From an uncultured Actinomycetospora sp. (GTDB lineage Bacteria; Actinomycetota; Actinomycetes; Mycobacteriales; Pseudonocardiaceae): a stretch of 10,382 nucleotides of DNA. Below are positions 6,324 to 10,382 of this stretch, piece after piece. The notes beneath the pieces were generated by a model, which worked only from the letters and a program-made list of their open reading frames with translations, did not search any database and was not told the DNA's origin. How positions within the stretch are numbered: the first letter of the stretch is position 1; each line of letters starts with the position of its first letter. The stretch spans positions 1 to 10,382 of the forward strand of contig CADCTH010000377.1 in the NCBI GenBank assembly GCA_902805495.1. Reading direction: 5' to 3'. Made by a program: the position numbers and the translations under genes.

Positions 6324-8162
6324 GTGGACGAGTGGATCAGCGCCACCCGCTGCTGGTCGCCCAGCCCGTCCCCCGACGGGACCGCGATCGCGTTCGTGTG
6401 GGACGGCGACGGTCGTCCGCAGGTCCGGCTGCACCGCCGAGCCACCGGCGAGGAGTGGTCGATCGACACCGGCGAGGACCTCGTCGCGTCCGTGCGCTGG
6501 TCGCCGGACGGGGCGTGGCTCGCCGTCGAGACCGCGCCCGACGGCGGCGAGCGCACCAACGTCTCGATCATCCGTCCCGACGGCACCGACCTGCGGCCGG
6601 TGCGCGGCGTGGGCGACGGCGACCGCGGGGCGGTGACGCTCGACCGCTTCACCCACACCGGCTCGGTCCTCGCCATCACCGAGTCCGACTACGACACCAC
6701 GACGGCCTGGCTGGTCGACGCCGACTCCTCGCAGCGGCAGCGCCTCGGGTCCGGGCACGCCCTGAAGATCCTCGACGTCAGCCGCGACCGACGCCGCGTG
6801 CTGCTGCGCCGCGGCCGGCGGGGCTCTCGCCACGTGGGCATCGTCGACCTCGACGGCACCGAGGGCTGGCACGAGATCGACACCTCGCGCGGGCCCGGAG
6901 GCCCGCCGGGCGCGGTCGAGCACTCGGTGGCCATCACCCGCGACTCCACGGTCGTCGCCGGCCGCTTCACCCCCGACGGCACGCGGATGCTGCTGCTCAC
7001 CGACGGCGGGCGCGAGCGGGCGGCGCTGGTGGCCGTCGACGTGGCCACCTACGCCAGCCCGATGACCCCCGAGGTGCTCGCCGAGCGCGTGGACGCCGAC
7101 CTCGAGGCGTTCGCGCTGACCGAGGACGCCGCGCTCGCCGCGCTCGTCTGGAACGTCGCCGGGCGCAGCGAGGTCGACCTCCTCGACCTCGCCACCGGCA
7201 AGGTCTCGCCGTACGCCCCGCCCGGCGACGTCGTCACGAGCGCGGTCTTCAGCCACGACGGTGACTCGCTGGTGATGGGCATCCAGTCGCCCGAGGTGCC
7301 CGCGGCCGTGTGGTGCCACGAGCTGTCCTCGGACACCACCGCGCTGATCTGCCCGCAGGAGGAGCCGCGCTGGTCGCCGGGGCAGCTCGTGCACCCCTCG
7401 CTCGAGGTCGTCACCACCCCGGACGGGCTGCGCCTGCCCGGCTGGCTCTACCGCCCGCGGGGGCAGGCGGGGCCCCTGCCGACCGTCATCTACCTGCACG
7501 GCGGCCCCGAGGCGCAGGAGCGGCCCGTCTTCACCCCGCTCTACCAGCACCTGCTCGCGCGCGGGATCACCGTCTACGCCGCCAACGTCCGCGGCTCGTC
7601 GGGGGCCGGGCGCTCGTTCGTCAACGCCGACAACGGCGCCGGGCGCTTCGCGGCGATCCGCGACGTCGCCACGTGCGTCGAGCACCTCGTGGAGACCGGG
7701 ATCGCCGACCCGGACCGCGTGGGCGTCATGGGCCGGTCCTACGGCGGCTACCTGACGCTCGCGGCGCTGGTGAACCACCCCGAGCTCTTCGCCGCCGGCA
7801 TCGACGTCTGCGGCATGGCCGACTTCGAGACGTTCTTCGCCCGCACCGAGCCGTGGATCGCCGACGCCGCCGTCGGCGAGTACGGGCACCCCATCCACGA
7901 CCGCAACCTGCTGCGCGAGCTCTCCCCCGTGCACCGCATGGAGCACCTGCGCGCGCCCCTGCTCGTCGTCCACGGCAAGTACGACACGAACGTCCCCGTG
8001 CACGAGGCCGAGCTCGCGGTCCACGGCGCCAAGGCCGCGGGCGTGCCGCTGAAGTACCTGCTCTTCGAGGACGAGGGCCACGAGATCCAGCGCACCGAGA
8101 ACCGCGTGCGCTTCATCCACGAGTGCGTGGACTGGCTCTGCACGCACTTCGGTCTGGACTGA
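6324..8162 (+). CDS. S9-family serine peptidase (prolyl oligopeptidase/acylaminoacyl-peptidase-like)
   Basis: A cytosolic serine peptidase predicted to cleave short peptides, in 612 residues. The N-terminal ~360 residues form WD40/Tol-like beta-propeller repeats with recurring WSPDG, FTPDG and FSHDG motifs; such a propeller normally restricts entry to small peptides. The alpha/beta-hydrolase domain follows (about 370-612): oxyanion-hole region YLHGGPE, nucleophile Ser472 in GRSYGGY, Asp554 in HGKYDTNVP and His586 in DEGHEI, so the catalytic triad is complete. No signal peptide or membrane segment is seen. Translation starts at a GTG with GAGGAGG (6309-6315) eight bases upstream. It follows the amidotransferase by 55 bases and is probably in the same transcript, perhaps boosted by an internal promoter. 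In this context it may release or recycle the peptide made by the upstream ligases, parallel to the peptidase of the NAGGN trio, which belongs to a different family (M42). The substrate is inference. Confidence 0.93.
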   Translation: MDEWISATRCWSPSPSPDGTAIAFVWDGDGRPQVRLHRRATGEEWSIDTGEDLVASVRWSPDGAWLAVETAPDGGERTNVSIIRPDGTDLRPVRGVGDGDRGAVTLDRFTHTGSVLAITESDYDTTTAWLVDADSSQRQRLGSGHALKILDVSRDRRRVLLRRGRRGSRHVGIVDLDGTEGWHEIDTSRGPGGPPGAVEHSVAITRDSTVVAGRFTPDGTRMLLLTDGGRERAALVAVDVATYASPMTPEVLAERVDADLEAFALTEDAALAALVWNVAGRSEVDLLDLATGKVSPYAPPGDVVTSAVFSHDGDSLVMGIQSPEVPAAVWCHELSSDTTALICPQEEPRWSPGQLVHPSLEVVTTPDGLRLPGWLYRPRGQAGPLPTVIYLHGGPEAQERPVFTPLYQHLLARGITVYAANVRGSSGAGRSFVNADNGAGRFAAIRDVATCVEHLVETGIADPDRVGVMGRSYGGYLTLAALVNHPELFAAGIDVCGMADFETFFARTEPWIADAAVGEYGHPIHDRNLLRELSPVHRMEHLRAPLLVVHGKYDTNVPVHEAELAVHGAKAAGVPLKYLLFEDEGHEIQRTENRVRFIHECVDWLCTHFGLD

Positions 8163-8253
8163 ACGCCAACGAGCCTGGGCTGTTCGAGTGGCACTACGCC
8201 CGCATCGTCCGGTCCCCTGTCACTCTCGGTGAGACATCACCGGAGGTGCGCCC
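8163..8253 (+). other. intergenic region upstream of the oxidase gene
   Basis: These 91 bases separate the peptidase and oxidase genes. I see a short AGCC-TG-GGCT inverted repeat (about 8171-8180), too small to call a terminator, and a better one at 8227-8242. No -10/-35 pair is obvious, so it is unclear whether the oxidase gene is cotranscribed with the peptidase. Confidence 0.4.
8227..8246 (+). promoter_or_regulatory. hairpin abutting the ribosome binding site of the oxidase gene
   Basis: CGGTGA (8227-8232) and TCACCG (8237-8242) are perfect complements around a GACA loop. The last G of the stem is the first G of the GGAGG (8242-8246), which lies seven bases before the ATG at 8254. The structure could act as an operator in DNA or modulate ribosome access in RNA. 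The same bases contain an in-frame TGA (8230-8232), which excludes any N-terminal extension of the oxidase. Confidence 0.4.
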
Positions 8254-8739
8254 ATGGGCCCGATCGACGACCACCACGCGGCGCTCGGCGGTGACGGGGG
8301 CGTGCTGGGTGCCCCGACGGGTCCGGAACTCAGCGCTCCGGACGGGATCGGGCGCTTCCGGCACTACCTGTTCGGGTCCATCTACTGGTCCCCCGCCACC
8401 CAGGCGCACGAGGTCCACGGCGCGATCTTCGCCGCCTGGGCCGGCATGGGCTGGGAGCGGAGCCCGTTGGGTTATCCCCTCACCGACGAGACCGCCACCC
8501 CGGACGGGATCGGGCGCTTCAACCTCTTCCAGAACGGCGCGATCTACTGGACCCCGGGCACGGGGGCGTTCGAGGTCCGCGGCGCCATCCACGTTCTCTG
8601 GGCGCAGCTCGGGTCCGAGCGCAGCGCCCTGGGCTATCCGCTGAGCAACGAGGAGACGACCCCGGACCGGCACAGCCAGCACACCCGGTTCCAGGGCGGC
8701 GACATCTGGTGGGACGCCCACCGCGGGGCCTACGAGGTG
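8254..8739 (+). repeat. three tandem 162-bp (54-codon) LGFP repeats
   Basis: Units at 8254-8415, 8416-8577 and 8578-8739, each ending in HEV, FEV or YEV. All are exactly 54 codons. Units 1 and 2 share an identical 21-base run at 8338-8358 and 8500-8520 (encoding PDGIGRF), offset by exactly 162 bases; unit 3 has diverged there (PDRHSQH). This indicates internal tandem duplication. Confidence 0.85.
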
Positions 8740-10290
8740 CTCACCCGCCCCGCGTTCCCGCGCCCCGATCCCGCGGTCGGCGGCTCCTGGTCGGTCGCCC
8801 CGTTCACCGCGGGGATCAGCGGCCTGCACGCGGCGCTGTTGCCGACCGGGGCGCGCGGCTCGATCTGGTTCCTGAGCTACCTCGACGAGACGGGCCACGG
8901 GCACCACGACCCCCAGCCGGCCCACGACGGCGAGTCCCGGGTGCTCGACCTCGCCACCCGGACGGCGTCGACACCGGGCTACGAGGGCCCGCACCACCAC
9001 CTGCCGAACCTCTTCTGCGGCGGTCACGCGTTCCTGCCCGACGGGCGCCTGCTCATGGTCGGCGGCGACCGCGAGGACCAGGACCGGCTGCGGATGCTGC
9101 ACACCTTCACCCCGGGCGGGCCCGGCGGTGGGCGGTGGCGGGACGTCGACCGCATGGCCCAGGGCCGCTGGTACGCGTCCGCGGCGACCCTGCCCGACGG
9201 CCGGGTCCTCATCGTGGCCGGTGAGCGGCGGGTGTTCGACCCCGCTCAGGGCCCCAACCCCAACCTCAGCTACGAGATCTTCGACCCGGACACCGACACG
9301 GTGGGCCCGGCGACGCCGGCGCCGCCGTTCGGGCAGTTCGCGGGCTCGGTCACCTACCCCTTCGTGTTCGTGCTCCCCGGTCGCCGGGTGCTCGTGCACG
9401 GCGGCATGCGCACCGTCTTCCTGGACCTCGACACGCTCGCCTTCGAGCCGACCCCGCTGGACGCGGTCGACCGTCCCGGCCGCAACAGCCGGACCTACGG
9501 CGTCGAGGGCACGAGCGTCCTGCTGCCCCTGCTCCCCGACGCGAGCCCGCCGTACCGGCCGACGGTGCTGGCGCTCGGGGGCGGCGGCGCGGCGCCGGTG
9601 GGGATGCGGACCCCCGCCACCGCGAGCTGCGAGCTCCTCGACCTCGGCGCCCCCACCCCCGCCTGGGAGCCCGCCGCGACGATGCACGCCGCCCGCGTCA
9701 TGCCCGACGCGGTCCTGCTCCCCGACCGCACGGTGCTGGTGATGTCGGGCAGCAGCCGCGGCTTCGCCGACAACGGCGCGAACCCGGTGTGGGAGAGCGA
9801 GATCTACGACCCGGAGACCGACGCGTGGACGTCGATGGACCACACCACGGTCCCCCGGCTCTACCACGCCACGGCGCTGCTGCTCCCGGACGCGACCGTC
9901 ATGACCTCGGGCACCGACGCCACCTGGAACCCCGAGGTCATCCCGGTCTCGGAGCTCCGGCTGGAGATCTTCCGGCCGCCCTACCTCTTCCGCGGCGACC
10001 GGCCGACGATCGCGTCCGCGCCCGCCGCCGCCGACCACGGGAGCGTGATCACGGTCGGGACGCCCGACGCCGCGTCGATCACCACCGTGGCGCTGATGCG
10101 CAACGGCTCGTGCACCCACTCGTTCAACCCCGACCAGCGCCACGTCGGCCTGGAGATCACCGGGCGGACCGCCGACGAGCTGACCCTGCGCATGCCGCCG
10201 GACGGGGCCGTCGCCCCGCCCGGCTGGTACATGCTCTTCCTGCTGCGCGACGGGGTCCCGTCGGAGGCGGAGTTCGTCCGCGTCGGCTGA
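8254..10290 (+). CDS. LGFP-repeat protein with galactose/glyoxal oxidase-like copper radical oxidase domain
   Basis: A 678-residue protein. Residues 1-162 are three consecutive 54-residue LGFP repeats (LGAP, LGYPL, LGYPL cores with IYW/IWW), a module linked to the cell envelope in mycolate-containing and related actinomycetes. Residues about 170-560 form a kelch-type propeller with repeated DGRxLxxGG strands, and about 575-678 are a DUF1929-like all-beta C-terminal domain. The copper-radical site can be traced: Cys255 (NLFCGGHAF) and Tyr307 (GRWYASA) for the thioether cofactor, Tyr537-His538 (PRLYHAT) and His622 (CTHSFN) as ligands. It should therefore oxidise a primary alcohol or aldehyde to give hydrogen peroxide; galactose, glyoxal or glycan ends are candidates. 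The ATG has a good GGAGG seven bases upstream. There is no signal peptide, unlike most relatives, so how or whether it is exported is unclear. It follows the peptidase gene by 91 bases; a functional link to the upstream cluster is not evident. Confidence 0.9.
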   Translation: MGPIDDHHAALGGDGGVLGAPTGPELSAPDGIGRFRHYLFGSIYWSPATQAHEVHGAIFAAWAGMGWERSPLGYPLTDETATPDGIGRFNLFQNGAIYWTPGTGAFEVRGAIHVLWAQLGSERSALGYPLSNEETTPDRHSQHTRFQGGDIWWDAHRGAYEVLTRPAFPRPDPAVGGSWSVAPFTAGISGLHAALLPTGARGSIWFLSYLDETGHGHHDPQPAHDGESRVLDLATRTASTPGYEGPHHHLPNLFCGGHAFLPDGRLLMVGGDREDQDRLRMLHTFTPGGPGGGRWRDVDRMAQGRWYASAATLPDGRVLIVAGERRVFDPAQGPNPNLSYEIFDPDTDTVGPATPAPPFGQFAGSVTYPFVFVLPGRRVLVHGGMRTVFLDLDTLAFEPTPLDAVDRPGRNSRTYGVEGTSVLLPLLPDASPPYRPTVLALGGGGAAPVGMRTPATASCELLDLGAPTPAWEPAATMHAARVMPDAVLLPDRTVLVMSGSSRGFADNGANPVWESEIYDPETDAWTSMDHTTVPRLYHATALLLPDATVMTSGTDATWNPEVIPVSELRLEIFRPPYLFRGDRPTIASAPAAADHGSVITVGTPDAASITTVALMRNGSCTHSFNPDQRHVGLEITGRTADELTLRMPPDGAVAPPGWYMLFLLRDGVPSEAEFVRVG

Positions 10291-10303
10291 CGGATCGTCC
10301 CGA

Positions 10304-10317
10304 ACGGCACCTGCCGT
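10304..10317 (+). terminator. short inverted repeat after the oxidase gene, weak terminator candidate
   Basis: ACGGC (10304-10308) pairs with GCCGT (10313-10317) around ACCT, 14 bases after the oxidase stop. The stem is only five pairs with no T-run, so this may be chance in such GC-rich DNA. The rest of the tail to 10382 shows nothing else I can support. Confidence 0.3.
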
Positions 10318-10382
10318 CCTCGGCGTCCTGCCACGATGCGGTCGCGGTCGCGAGCGGTGGGGGTGGGTGCGGTGGCGGAACC

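Noticed and set aside
1280..6679. A 1799-codon open frame on the minus strand
   Set aside because: It lies antisense to three genes with clear catalytic motifs and is rich in Arg, Gly, Ala, Val and His with no recognisable domain except where it overlaps the true rpiB reading. Long antisense frames are expected in DNA this GC-rich because stop codons are rare.
6261..8147. A 628-codon open frame antisense to the peptidase gene
   Set aside because: Same shadow composition; the opposite strand has a complete serine peptidase with intact triad.
8194..10143. A 649-codon open frame antisense to the oxidase gene
   Set aside because: Low-complexity Arg/Gly/Val/His composition, no motifs, no ribosome binding site; shadow of the oxidase coding sequence.
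10335..10382. Possible start of a further plus-strand gene (ATG at 10335, MRSRSRAVGVGAVAE...)
   Set aside because: Only 15 full codons are visible, with no Shine-Dalgarno and no recognisable sequence; cannot be supported from this window.
1..10382. CRISPR arrays, tRNA/rRNA genes, insertion sequences or phage attachment sites
   Set aside because: Looked for regularly spaced repeats, tRNA-like arms, transposase motifs and terminal inverted repeats; none found. The window looks like ordinary chromosomal coding DNA with uniform composition.

Overview
The window is very GC-rich (roughly 75% by eye) with G/C in nearly all third codon positions, frequent GTG starts and GAGGAGG-type ribosome binding sites. 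Together with the rpiB-nei gene order and the LGFP repeats, this points to an actinomycete, probably Pseudonocardiales or Mycobacteriales. That placement is inference, because no rRNA or marker gene is present.

Left part, minus strand (read right to left): rpiB (ribose-5-phosphate isomerase B, 1770-1300), then after 29 bases a Nei-type endonuclease VIII DNA glycosylase (1270-455), then after 139 bases containing a hairpin, a small two-helix membrane protein that runs off the left edge (315-1). The first two look like one transcript, and I recall the same pair being adjacent in Mycobacterium.

Centre, plus strand: divergent from rpiB across a 97-base intergenic region is a three-gene cluster. 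(1) An 860-residue fusion of a GCS2-type carboxylate-amine ligase with a circularly permuted ATP-grasp ligase (1868-4450). (2) A 591-residue class II glutamine amidotransferase/asparagine synthetase homologue resembling the N-acetylglutaminylglutamine (NAGGN) amidotransferases (4493-6268). (3) An S9-family prolyl-oligopeptidase-like serine peptidase (6324-8162). Their combined chemistry, two carboxylate-amine ligase domains, an amidating enzyme and a small-peptide hydrolase, suggests synthesis and turnover of a short amidated peptide. It resembles the NAGGN osmolyte 'trio' but with the GNAT/ATP-grasp synthetase replaced by a GCS2/ATP-grasp fusion. This is the most interesting part of the window; the product is unknown.

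Right part, plus strand: a 678-residue protein (8254-10290) made of three exactly 54-residue LGFP repeats followed by a galactose/glyoxal-oxidase-like domain in which all five expected copper-radical ligand positions can be found. It has no signal peptide, which is odd for this architecture, and an in-frame stop rules out an upstream extension. The last 92 bases hold a small inverted repeat and no gene I can support.

Regulatory signals are modest: probable leaderless or near-leaderless promoters in the divergent region, a GTGACAC motif repeated in both promoter spacers (once inside an 11-base palindrome), and a hairpin touching the ribosome binding site of the oxidase gene.
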